Below, piece by piece: positions 51,226-61,601 of a stretch of 64,000 bases of DNA. The stretch spans positions 1 through 64,000 of the forward strand of contig JBBRCE010000014.1 of the NCBI GenBank assembly GCA_038205115.1. Direction: 5' to 3'. Numbering within the stretch: position 1 is the first letter of the stretch; every line of letters begins with the position of its first letter. Position numbers and translations under genes: made by a program. The notes under the pieces were generated by a model. It saw only the letters and a list, made by a program, of their open reading frames with translations, was not told where the DNA came from and searched no databases. The stretch comes from JBBRCE01 sp038205115. GTDB taxonomy: Bacteria; Planctomycetota; Planctomycetia; Pirellulales; JBBRCE01.

Positions 51226-52254
51226 TCAGCCATCCACGGACGCTTGCGCAACCACCCAAGCCGGCGAGACCAGTACACTGAACCGCTGCGGCAACACACG
51301 AATCTCGACAGGCAACTGACCGCCGGGATCGCCATCGAGCTGGTACGGCGTGGGCGAATCGGATTCGATCCGCAGCCGCGTCGCCTGCCGCGTGATGCAA
51401 TCGTCCAGCTTGTGATGCTGGCCAAGCATGACATTGTACAAGTACCACAGGCCATGTTGGAATGAGCCTTGCTGGAATGCACACAAATCTAACAAGCCAT
51501 CGTATCCGCTGGCCTGCGGGGTCAGCGGCAAGCCGGCGGCGTACCTGGCCAGATTCATTACGAATGCCCAGCGAACTTGGATCGTCGTCGGTGGCAATTG
51601 TGGCGCAGGCCGCGGCGGGGAATCGTGGTCGCCTGATTCGCTACAGTCCGCTACGTGGCTGTTGTCCGCCGGTTCGCGCGAGTCGAATATCTGCACGCGA
51701 AATTCGGGATACTCGTAGGACTGGATCGCCTGCAAGATGGGCATGATGTAGGTGAAGTGCGAGATATTGCCGGTTCGTTCGGCCGCCACTCGCCGCACGA
51801 CCTCCGCATCGAAGCCGACGCCAACGTGCAGCAGAAAGATCCGGTCGTTGGCCATGCCGACATCCAGCCGGGCAACCTGCCCTCCACTGACGGCCAAGGC
51901 CGCTTCGTGCGGACCATCAGTCAATCGCAGCGATTTGGCCAGCAGATTTTCCGTGCCCAGCGGCAGGATGGCAATCGGCAGTCCGGGCGAAGTGCGATTC
52001 ACAATTTCTTGCGCGGTGCCGTCGCCGCCAGCGGCCACAAACGCACGCAGCCGACCTGCGGCAAACGCGGTTTCCGCTTGAGCAACGGCCGCTGCCAGAT
52101 CGTGCTCGATCGAAACCGTCAAACCGCCAATCGCCAACTCGCCTACAAACTGATGCACGCGCGACATCGCGCCCCCGCCACCGGCTTTCGGATTTAGGGC
52201 AATAATCACGCGATCGGCCGTCGCCGGCAGCATTGTGATGTGAGGCTTGTGCAT
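51226..52254 (-). CDS. Diacylglycerol/lipid-kinase family protein
   Basis: A 342-residue protein with a diacylglycerol kinase-like catalytic domain as in YegS, BmrU and sphingosine kinases. The nucleotide-binding motifs are IALNPKAGGGGA and AAGGDGTAQEIVNRTS, followed by IAILPLGTENLLAKS. The C-terminal lobe contains HVGVGFDAEVVRRVA and GYDGLLDLCAF. The lipid substrate is unknown. An extra Asp/Pro/Ser-rich insertion sits around 200-225. Start codon choice is uncertain (ATG 52254, ATG 52233, or 52311 upstream). It stands alone, 142 bp ahead of kdsA. Confidence 0.88.
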   Translation of the reverse strand: MHKPHITMLPATADRVIIALNPKAGGGGAMSRVHQFVGELAIGGLTVSIEHDLAAAVAQAETAFAAGRLRAFVAAGGDGTAQEIVNRTSPGLPIAILPLGTENLLAKSLRLTDGPHEAALAVSGGQVARLDVGMANDRIFLLHVGVGFDAEVVRRVAAERTGNISHFTYIMPILQAIQSYEYPEFRVQIFDSREPADNSHVADCSESGDHDSPPRPAPQLPPTTIQVRWAFVMNLARYAAGLPLTPQASGYDGLLDLCAFQQGSFQHGLWYLYNVMLGQHHKLDDCITRQATRLRIESDSPTPYQLDGDPGGQLPVEIRVLPQRFSVLVSPAWVVAQASVDG

Positions 52255-52948
52255 CGAGTCAAGATACGCGTTGACAGTGAGGGTTGGCAATCGGTGAGTT
52301 TTTCTGCGCAATTCGTCTCAATTCGGGAAACTCGCCTGCGAATCCGCCTGCGATTATTCAGGTGTTGCAAATCGCTACGCAAGCAACGCCAATTGACACG
52401 TTACGGAGTTCACTCCCCGAATATCTCAAATTGATAACTCTAGGGCGCGATGCTGCAACACGCGTGTCTTTCACGACTTGTGGCGAATCGCCAAACGGGG
52501 CGAATATATTTCGAGCGCGGTACGATCGTTGCTTATGGTGGTCGCAATGCAAATCGACGCCCGCTGGCGAAATCGAAGACGGAAATGTCGCAGCGGCAAA
52601 GTTTATCCGTTGATGGCCCGCAGGGTCTCTGACGAATTTGGTTGCGTGACTGCCTTGCCCCTAGTCACTCGGCTATGCCAAGCGGAATTGGCACGTCAGA
52701 GGCCCTGATTTTTTGGCCGCCGATGCATTCTGGCCTCTGGGCATTCTCATAATCTGACGCCCGCCAAGCTGGTTGGACGGAAATTTGCGGCAATCAGTTC
52801 TGACGTTGCAAACAACTCCAGCGCCGCTGATTCGGTCGCCATGCCGCTGGAAGTTCCGTTGGTCGAACGGCATAACGGCAAAAGATCGCCTGGCGCAAAC
52901 GCACTGCGGTGCCGGCTGATCGAATTGACCGTTGAATTCCTCGGCGAA
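52255..52948. other. Gene-poor intergenic region
   Basis: Nearly 700 bp between a lipid kinase start and a prepilin end. A short plus-strand frame at 52841-52972 would encode 43 residues (MPLEVPLVERHNGKR at the start, EFLGELVGEFVA at the end) but has no clear ribosome-binding site and overlaps the prepilin 3' end. I do not call it. Nothing else was seen. Confidence 0.35.
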
Positions 52949-54085
52949 TTAGTCGGTGAATTTGTCGCTTGAGAGGCCCGGCAGAGCAACGTTGTTCTGA
53001 TCTTTGGAAAGATCATCGGCCAGATTGATGCGGTCCCAAACCGAAGGCACTTTGGGATCTTTGCTGAGGTCGATCGTATCGCGGATGAATCGGACGGTGC
53101 CGTCACCGAAGTAGGCCGTGGCGCCGTCGACGTGCCGACTCCGCATGGTTTGCTGGTCGTTAAACACACTGGTGTTGTTGCAGGGCATGCCTAAGTTGGT
53201 GAGGATTTGAGCGCCGTTGGTCGAGCTCATTTCGGTTCGCAGCCGCGCGCATTCCGGGATTCCGTCGCCCGCTTTGTCGGGCACTTCCGTGTAGGTGGCG
53301 TTCGGACCATTGTCGTTTCCGGCACCGCCGGAGCCAAAGCCCATGTAGCCGTGTCCCCAGAGTGCACTGGCGCCGCCGCTCATGGCCCAGGTGCCGCGAG
53401 TGTCGTAGGGTCGGATGCCGGCGCGGACTTCGCCCAAGATGACGCAACTGCTTTTGTGGCCAATTTCGTAGAGTCGCTTGGCATCGTTGGCGCCCATGGC
53501 GCCGGCGACAAAGCGACTTTTCCAGCCGACCGATTCACGCGTGGCGGCGTTCATGAGGCCCGTCAGCGAATTTTTTTGCATCAGCCCCAGCGCGGCGTTG
53601 GCCGCATAATTGCCGCGGGCCCAGCCGGTTCCGTACTTGGTGCTATCGCATTTGATGCTGTTGTATTCCGTGTCGGAAGGGCAAAGAAAAACGGCCAGAT
53701 TGAAGGCTCGCGGCACGGCGTTGGCGGCGCTATTGATGGGCTGAGTGAGATCGAATTTGCTGAGCAAGTTTTCATTATCCAACTGCGGCAAAATCGCAAT
53801 CACCCAGTTCTTTTGCAGATTCGTGATGTTTTTGAAATCGGTCGTGGTTTGCCCTAGGGAATCTTTGGGCCAATACGAACTGGGCGGCAGTTGCGAGTGG
53901 CCGCTCTGCGTTTCGAAGTTGGCCAGCGCCAGTCCGATTTGCTTGATCTGGCTGGCACACTGCGAGCGGCGGGCGCTTTCGCGGGCTTTTTGCACGGCGG
54001 GCAACAGCAACGCCACGAGCATGCCAATGATGGTAATCACGACCAACAATTCAATCAGCGTGAAACCGCGCTTGGTTGCTAACAT
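52949..54085 (-). CDS. DUF1559 prepilin-like protein
   Basis: A planctomycete-type exported prepilin-like protein of 378 residues. It starts MLATKRGFTLIELLVVITII, the class III-type N-terminal cleavage/methylation motif, then a 20-residue hydrophobic helix (VALLLPAVQKARESARRSQC). The body is a DUF1559 domain ending in RSRHVDGATAYFGDGTVRFI, the H-x-DG-type motif of the family. Such proteins are found in many copies per planctomycete genome and probably form surface fibres. GAGG nine bases upstream supports ATG 54085; the frame is open to 54169. No pilus machinery is nearby except the TadG-like gene at the far end. Confidence 0.93.
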   Translation of the reverse strand: MLATKRGFTLIELLVVITIIGMLVALLLPAVQKARESARRSQCASQIKQIGLALANFETQSGHSQLPPSSYWPKDSLGQTTTDFKNITNLQKNWVIAILPQLDNENLLSKFDLTQPINSAANAVPRAFNLAVFLCPSDTEYNSIKCDSTKYGTGWARGNYAANAALGLMQKNSLTGLMNAATRESVGWKSRFVAGAMGANDAKRLYEIGHKSSCVILGEVRAGIRPYDTRGTWAMSGGASALWGHGYMGFGSGGAGNDNGPNATYTEVPDKAGDGIPECARLRTEMSSTNGAQILTNLGMPCNNTSVFNDQQTMRSRHVDGATAYFGDGTVRFIRDTIDLSKDPKVPSVWDRINLADDLSKDQNNVALPGLSSDKFTD

Positions 54086-54472
54086 CGTGCCGACCTCACA
54101 GGAGAAGACCGTCGCAGAAAAGTGCCGTCTAGCGGCGAATCGGGGGTTGTAACTGCATTCTCCCGGCAAGTTCGCCGTTCGTCAAGCAAAAACGCCGTTG
54201 CAAATCGGATCGCCTCGCAGCCGGCCTGACTGAACGCCAAAAAAACCGGCGGCGCTGGCCGGCGGCTGGCCGGTTTGCGAAACTCTGCCGCCATTTCGCA
54301 AGAATGCCGTCGCGCCACGTGTGCTAGCAGCCAGTGGTTTACTGAAAATCTAAGCCCAAGCGGGCGATGAATGATAGCCCCGGTGGCGCTGGGCAGGTCG
54401 ATGGCGTTGGCGGCGCGCTCGATTCGTTACGATCCGACTCTTCATGCAATTCACCCGAGGAACCATTTTGGC

Positions 54473-55216
54473 ATGATCGATCTACACATCGTCGGCAGCA
54501 ACGGAGTGCTGGCGATGTTGGTTTGCGTGTGCATTGGATGCGAAGTCACAGAAGCACCCCTGCCGCTGAGCGGAAACCTACGCGTTTCGCCGTCGTCGGC
54601 CACGCCTATTCCGCTGGTGGCCATCGAATCGCCACCGCGCGTCGCACCACATGCGCCGCGGATTGAATCGCCCACCGTACTGAGGGCGTTGCCCGCCGAG
54701 ACACCGCCGGCGGATGCGCGGCTGCGCGCCGCGCGCCCCAAAGCGCAACTTCCGGAGCTATCGCTGCGACCGGCGGACGCGGCGCAGTTGGTTTCGTTGC
54801 GGCCCTCAGTCACCGCGCCCAATCAGCTTGCGCCCGCGCCTATGGCGCTGCCGCCGATTGCCCACGGGCGAATCGCTTTTATCGAAGGTTATACCGCGGG
54901 GTTACAGCGCGCGGCCAGCGACAATAAACCGCTGCTACTGTTTTTCACCGCGCGCTGGTGCCACTATTGCCATCAGATGGCCGACGAAGCGTTTACCGAC
55001 GCGCAGGTGGTTGCCTGGTCGCAACGCTTTACCTGCGTGCTGATCGATGCCGACGCGGATCGCGGCACGTGTCAACGCTATGGCGTGTCGAGTTTTCCGA
55101 CGCTGCAAATGGCGACAGCGGCGGGAGTGCCGATCAATCGCATGCTCGGAAAACATCCGGCCAGCGATGTGATCGCGCAGATGCAGGCGGCGTTGCAGGC
55201 GACCGGTTCGCGTTAG
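54473..55216 (+). CDS. Thioredoxin-like protein with N-terminal membrane or lipid anchor
   Basis: A 247-residue protein. A hydrophobic leader with several cysteines (VLAMLVCVCIGCEVT) may be a lipoprotein signal, although the lipobox is imperfect. A Pro/Ala-rich linker of about 100 residues follows. The C-terminal domain is thioredoxin-like: PLLLFFTARWCHYCHQM, with CxxC at 163-166, and the cis-Pro segment SSFPTLQM. It is a candidate periplasmic disulfide reductase or isomerase. The start at 54473 was chosen because of the leader; the frame is open to 54371. Confidence 0.82.
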   Translation: MIDLHIVGSNGVLAMLVCVCIGCEVTEAPLPLSGNLRVSPSSATPIPLVAIESPPRVAPHAPRIESPTVLRALPAETPPADARLRAARPKAQLPELSLRPADAAQLVSLRPSVTAPNQLAPAPMALPPIAHGRIAFIEGYTAGLQRAASDNKPLLLFFTARWCHYCHQMADEAFTDAQVVAWSQRFTCVLIDADADRGTCQRYGVSSFPTLQMATAAGVPINRMLGKHPASDVIAQMQAALQATGSR

Positions 55217-55259
55217 TCAAGCAAATGGGCGATCGTCGGCGAATTGCGATTGGCGATTG

Positions 55260-55748
55260 TTACGCGCTTACGGCGGCGACAAAGTCGTTAATTAAGTGCA
55301 TCAGCACTTCGCGGGTGACCTGCGCGGGAATGACTTCGCGCGGTTGCCCTGGCGACTTGCGGTAACGGCACAGCGCCAGCGCTCCGCCGCGGCGCACGGT
55401 CAGCTCGTAGTAAGTGCTGCCGTCATCACCTTTACGTGGTGGGCTGGAACGCATCTGTACGTGTGCGGCTTCGGCGTCGTACTCGATCGGGCTGATCGGC
55501 TCTAGCAGGTAGGTCAAGCGTTTGGAAAGCGCGGCGGCCAACGCCTTGAGGCGATCCATTTTGACGCCTGCCAGCCGATCGCTGTGCAGTTCGAGTTGCT
55601 CGAAGGCGCAGGCCAGCGCGTCGAGCGCCGTGAGTTGGCAAACCAGGCGCTCCGTACCGCAGGCGATGCTCAGTTGTTGCGAGCCGCCTTGAAAATGAGC
55701 AACCGTTTGTAATTGTTGCTGAGTCAACTGCACGAGTGACATTGCCAC
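55260..55748 (-). CDS. Conserved-looking hypothetical protein
   Basis: A 162-residue soluble protein with no recognised domain. It begins MAMSLVQLTQQQLQTVAHFQ and is predicted alpha/beta, with ISPIEYDAEAAHVQMRSSPP followed by a strand pair (YYELTVRRGGALALCRYR). The GTG at 55748 matches GAGGTGAG seven bases upstream better than ATG 55742. It lies convergent to the thioredoxin gene and upstream of no clear operon partner. Confidence 0.65.
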   Translation of the reverse strand: MAMSLVQLTQQQLQTVAHFQGGSQQLSIACGTERLVCQLTALDALACAFEQLELHSDRLAGVKMDRLKALAAALSKRLTYLLEPISPIEYDAEAAHVQMRSSPPRKGDDGSTYYELTVRRGGALALCRYRKSPGQPREVIPAQVTREVLMHLINDFVAAVSA

Positions 55749-55917
55749 ACACTCACCTCTGGCGAATTCAATCCGCCATCAAATCGTTCCAAAATTGGGA
55801 TTCACAGGCCGTCCCTACTGGCCAAACGTTTCAAACCTCGGATTATTGCAAACGAGCCGCGCGATCGTGCGAAGGATCACGCGCGGCGCGGAATTCCGCC
55901 TAGGGAATCTGTATCGG

Positions 55918-57429
<1,512 letters not shown>

Positions 57430-57431
57430 GG

Positions 57432-58538
57432 CTATTTTCCTTTGCCTAAGAAGAGTTTGATCGAATCGTAAATGGCTTCGCGGTTTTCGATTTCCGAAAG
57501 CACGAGTTTTTCGTTATCGCCAATGCCGTTGCGAAGCGAACGCAGGTATTCGCCGCTGCCGTAGGGACTTTCGACCTGCCCATAGCAAAACAGGTTGACG
57601 TGCGGCAGGATTTTTTCGCGCAGGATCGCCAGGCTCTGCTGGTTGTCTTCGCCCCAGTTATCGCCGTCAGAAAATTGAAAGCAGTAGATGTTCCAGTCGG
57701 CCGGCGGAAACTCGGCGGCGATCATTTCCGCGCACACCCGGTAGGCGGAACTGATCCGCGTGCCGCCGCTCTCGCGGGTGTGATAGAACGTTTCTTCGTC
57801 CACCGCCTTGGCCGCCGCGTCGTGGATGATGTAGCGCTTGGCCAGACCGTCGTACTGGCTAGTGAGCCAAGTGTCGATCCAAAACGCTTCGGTGCGGACG
57901 ATGGCTTTTTGATCGTCGGTCATCGAGCCGCTGACATCCATCAAATAGATGACCGCCGCGTTGGCTTCCGGCAGTTGCACGGTCCGCCAAGAACGGTAAC
58001 GTTTATCTTCGCGGATGGGCACCACGCGCGGATCGGCGGCGCTATACGTTTTATTGGAAATCTGCCGCCGCATGGCTTCCATGTACGTCCGTTTGAAGTG
58101 GCGGAGCGATTCCGGACCGGTGCGGCGGATGCTGGTGTAGCGCGTTTTTTCTTGGACGATGGTGTCCTGCCCTTTAGGCTGAATGCGCGGCAATTCCAGT
58201 TCGTCGCCCAAGATGGCAGCCAGTTCTTCGAGCGAAATATCCACTTCCAGCACATGCCGACCGGGATCGCTACCGGCTTGCTTGCCGGCGCCGTCTTGAT
58301 CGCCCCCGCTGGCCACGGGCGTGCCGTTTTCGCCTTCGCCCTGGCCGACTCCGCCCGAGCCGTTTTTGCCGTAGCGGAAGTGTGGCACGTCGAGCTGCGG
58401 CAGCGGGATGCTGATCAGATCCTTGCCCTTGCGGCCGAACATTTCGCCGTGGGTGACGTACTTTCGCAAGTTCTGACGAATCTTGCCGCGAACGATCTGT
58501 TTGAACCGCGAGTTATCGCGGTCGATGTTCATGGTCAT
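57432..58538 (-). CDS. YeaH/YhbH-type DUF444 protein (von Willebrand A-like)
   Basis: A 368-residue cytosolic protein of DUF444. It begins IDRDNSRFKQIVRGKIRQNL, with a Gly/Glu-rich loop (GSGGVGQGEGENGTPVASGG). A vWA-like fold is marked by the MIDAS-type motif YLMDVSGSMTDDQK and later YCFQFSDGDNWGEDN. The family is found in the prkA-DUF444-spoVR stress operon (yeaG-yeaH-ycgB in E. coli). The gap to prkA upstream is 186 bp. Confidence 0.94.
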   Translation of the reverse strand: MTMNIDRDNSRFKQIVRGKIRQNLRKYVTHGEMFGRKGKDLISIPLPQLDVPHFRYGKNGSGGVGQGEGENGTPVASGGDQDGAGKQAGSDPGRHVLEVDISLEELAAILGDELELPRIQPKGQDTIVQEKTRYTSIRRTGPESLRHFKRTYMEAMRRQISNKTYSAADPRVVPIREDKRYRSWRTVQLPEANAAVIYLMDVSGSMTDDQKAIVRTEAFWIDTWLTSQYDGLAKRYIIHDAAAKAVDEETFYHTRESGGTRISSAYRVCAEMIAAEFPPADWNIYCFQFSDGDNWGEDNQQSLAILREKILPHVNLFCYGQVESPYGSGEYLRSLRNGIGDNEKLVLSEIENREAIYDSIKLFLGKGK

Positions 58539-58724
58539 GACCGGACTCTTTCAAGCTGCCGATTGGTTTCCGTCCATTCGGCCAGGCTGCAACACGCAGC
58601 AGGCTCAATGGACAGTCGCCTCGTAAAGGAATGCCAATGCGTGAATTTCCACGGTGAATCCGAACGAAGTTTGTTGGGCGGACAGTACGTGTTCTCAGTG
58701 CGTTTTCTCAGTGCGTGATCGCGG

Positions 58725-60770
58725 TTAGTGCTTCACATCTCCGCGGGCGAAGATGCTGGCCACGTAGTTCAAGACGTCGCTGGCGCTTTCTTCGTCGTAA
58801 CCGTAATCGCGAATCAGCCGGCCTTTGACCACGTCGATCTTGGCTTGCGTGGCTGCGTCGACCACGTTGGTCACCAAGCTGGTCAGCTTGATGGTGTCTT
58901 TTTGATCTTCGAACAATTTGAGTTCCAGCGCTTTGTACAACCGCTCGTTGGTTTTGTAATCGAACGTGCGGCCGTCGATCGACAGCGCGCCGATGTAGTT
59001 CATGATTTCGCGGCGGAAATCGTCTTTGCGGCTATCGGGAATGTCGATTTTTTCTTCGATCGACCGCATCAAGCGTTCGTCCGGCTCGTCGTATTGGCCG
59101 GTGAACTTGTTGCGGACCTTCTCGCGTTGGGTGTACGCCTTGACGTTGTCGATGTAGTTGGCGCACAGCCGTTTGAGCGCGTCTTCGTCGGCGGCAATGG
59201 CGCGTTGCACCTCGTTCTTGACGATATTGGTGTACTCTTGCTTGACCACCGTCAGCAGTTCGCGGTAATGGGCTTTGAGTTCTTCGCTGGTGATCAGGCT
59301 GTGATGCTTGAGGCCTTGCTCCAGTTCGTTCATCATCATGAACGGGTTGACGCTGGTGGCCTCGGGATGCGCCACCAGGGCGTTACTGAGTTTGTCTTGC
59401 ACGTAGCGCGGCGAGATGCCGTGCATGCCTTCGCTGACGGCCTGTTCGCGCAGCTCTTTGATATTGTCTTCGGTAAAGCCAGGCAGGCTCTTGCCGTTGT
59501 AAAGTTTGAGTTTTTGCAGCAGCGTCAGATTGGCGTTCTTGGGTTCTTCCAGCCGCGTCAGAATCGCCCACATGGCGGCCATTTCGATGGTGTGCGGAGC
59601 AATGTGCTTGCCGGCCACTTTCTCGCGGTTGTAGTCTTTTTCGTAAATCTTGATTTCGTCCGAAAGCCGCGTGACGTAGGGCACGTCGATCTTAACGGTC
59701 CGATCGCGCAAGGCTTCCATGAACTCGTTGTTCTGCAGCCGGCGATATTCGGGCTCATTGGTGTGGCCCAAAATCACTTCGTCGATATCCGTCTGCGCGA
59801 ACTTCTTGGGTTTGACTTTGTGTTCTTGGCTAGCGCCCAGCAGGTCGTACAGAAACGCCACGTCCAATTTCAGCACTTCCACGAATTCGACCAGCCCGCG
59901 ATTGGCGATGTTGAATTCGCCATCGAAGTTGAACGCCCGCGGATCGCTGTCGCTGCCGTATTCGGCGATCTTGCGATAGTTGATGTCGCCGGTGAGTTCG
60001 GTGGAATCCTGATTTTTTTCGTCCTTGGGCTGAAACGTGCCGATGCCGACGCGGTCTTTCTCGCTGAGAATCAACCGCTTGACGCGCACATCTTGAATGA
60101 CGCGAGTCCAGTCGCCTTCGTACAGCTTCAGACGCTCGGAGTAGACGTGCCGACAGTAAGGGCAAAGCTCGCCAACGATTTTGACTCGATACTGATCGGC
60201 AGCGTGACCGTTGTTGAGTTGCGCGGCAATCTCTTCGCGAAATCGCTCAGGCACCAGGTGCAGCGGTTCTTCGTGCATGGGGCACCAATGCGTATCGGTG
60301 CGATTTTCGACATCGAACCAGCCCAGCGTGTACAGCGCGCCGGGATCGGTTTGCGAATAATGCTCGAGGCCCTTCTTCAGCAGGCGGGCGATCGTGCTTT
60401 TGCTGCTACCCACCGGGCCGTGCAGCAGCAGCACGCGCTTTTCGATGCCGTAACCTTGCGCGGCGCTTTTGAAGGCGTTGACCAGCGAATGCAATTGATT
60501 TTCCAGACCAAAGACGGCATCTTCGCCGTGGTTGTCGGGGTCGTGAAAGAATCGGTAGCGGGTTTTGCGCTCGCGATTTTCTTCGTAGTTTTCCGTGCCG
60601 TACGACATCACCATTTGGTAAACGCGTTGAAAGGCGTTACGGGTGACCGTGGGATCGGCCTGCACCAGATCGAGATATTCCTCGAACGAGCCTTCCCAGT
60701 TCTTCTTGCGGAACTGGCCGATATCCTGCCGGGCTGCCACCAGAGAAATGATTTCGCGTCCACCTGCCAT
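58725..60770 (-). CDS. prkA: Serine protein kinase PrkA (YeaG-like)
   Basis: A 681-residue kinase with an AAA+ N-terminal domain and a C-terminal protein-kinase-like PrkA domain. The Walker A motif is HGPVGSSKSTIAR (G118-S125). A Cys/His cluster (ENRTDTHWCPMHEEP with CPYCRHVY) may bind zinc. The family normally drives sporulation or stress responses by phosphorylating partners. The ATG at 60770 with GGAGG just upstream fits the family start (MAGGREIISLVAARQD); the frame is open to 60977. It heads the prkA-DUF444-spoVR group, with a 186-bp gap to DUF444. Confidence 0.93.
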   Translation of the reverse strand: MAGGREIISLVAARQDIGQFRKKNWEGSFEEYLDLVQADPTVTRNAFQRVYQMVMSYGTENYEENRERKTRYRFFHDPDNHGEDAVFGLENQLHSLVNAFKSAAQGYGIEKRVLLLHGPVGSSKSTIARLLKKGLEHYSQTDPGALYTLGWFDVENRTDTHWCPMHEEPLHLVPERFREEIAAQLNNGHAADQYRVKIVGELCPYCRHVYSERLKLYEGDWTRVIQDVRVKRLILSEKDRVGIGTFQPKDEKNQDSTELTGDINYRKIAEYGSDSDPRAFNFDGEFNIANRGLVEFVEVLKLDVAFLYDLLGASQEHKVKPKKFAQTDIDEVILGHTNEPEYRRLQNNEFMEALRDRTVKIDVPYVTRLSDEIKIYEKDYNREKVAGKHIAPHTIEMAAMWAILTRLEEPKNANLTLLQKLKLYNGKSLPGFTEDNIKELREQAVSEGMHGISPRYVQDKLSNALVAHPEATSVNPFMMMNELEQGLKHHSLITSEELKAHYRELLTVVKQEYTNIVKNEVQRAIAADEDALKRLCANYIDNVKAYTQREKVRNKFTGQYDEPDERLMRSIEEKIDIPDSRKDDFRREIMNYIGALSIDGRTFDYKTNERLYKALELKLFEDQKDTIKLTSLVTNVVDAATQAKIDVVKGRLIRDYGYDEESASDVLNYVASIFARGDVKH

Positions 60771-61601
60771 GTGAGATTCCTCCACGTCGGTTTGGCGAAG
60801 CGAGTCGCGCGGCACTTCGTGCGGGCGACCACTCAGCCGGCAATTGCTGTTTACACTTTCTACGCAACGTGCGACGCATGTGTTGTGCGAATCGAACGTC
60901 TGCGAACGACTTTGTTGGACAGCTCGGCTTTCTGTTGAGACGCCTGCAACGACTTTCGGTTCACATGCCGTCTTCAAAACGGCCGCCCCAGTCGCCGTGC
61001 GGCGGTTGAGTTCCGCGCAGCGTCAAGGCGTTGCCAGGGCAAGACATGGACGGGCGTACCGGCCCTTACAAGTGGGTCGGTCGCTCTGGTCGCGCGATCG
61101 CACCACAATTGTTGTTAACGGAAGTGCAACCGAGAGACGCTTGCGAGGACAAGCGGAGAGAAAGTTGCAAAAGATCGCTCAAAAGCAAGCAGAAAACCGG
61201 ACGCGCGGTCGAGGGGCACTCTTCTCTTACGGAGCAATTCTCAGCGAGAACTGCCCGTCGCCACGTCCGTTCTCATCCATTTCAGTATCGTCACAACTTT
61301 ACATCGCGGCAATATCACTTATGCCGAATTTTCGAAATCGCATTTCGATTGCGGCAAGCCGCCAGAAAATGACGCAAAAAACCGGCCGTTTTTCGCTGTT
61401 TTCCGCGACTCGTTTGCTCAAGCCCTTGCGCGGCTTAACGATTCGCGCGGTCCGAGATCCGACTTCGCGACATAGACACTCCGTGCCGACGCGATGTCTT
61501 GGTGATCGCGCAGTCAAGACACGCGCCGCTGCGTCGCGCGGCAAACCGGGACGAACACCGCGGCCGTGCAACGGTCACAATCGAGCAGTCCGGTTGACGC
61601 G
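60771..61601. other. Non-coding region upstream of prkA
   Basis: About 830 bp with no supported gene. The first 200 bp should hold the prkA promoter, but none was identified by eye. A few AT-rich runs occur near 61290-61400. Open frames here look like chance. Confidence 0.4.

Noticed and set aside
52841..52972. 43-residue plus-strand peptide
   Set aside because: No ribosome-binding site, overlaps the prepilin gene end, and no known similarity.
58728..60938. Long plus-strand open frame of 736 codons opposite prkA
   Set aside because: It is the antisense shadow of a clearly recognised gene, arising from the codon composition. It has no ribosome-binding site and no family resemblance.
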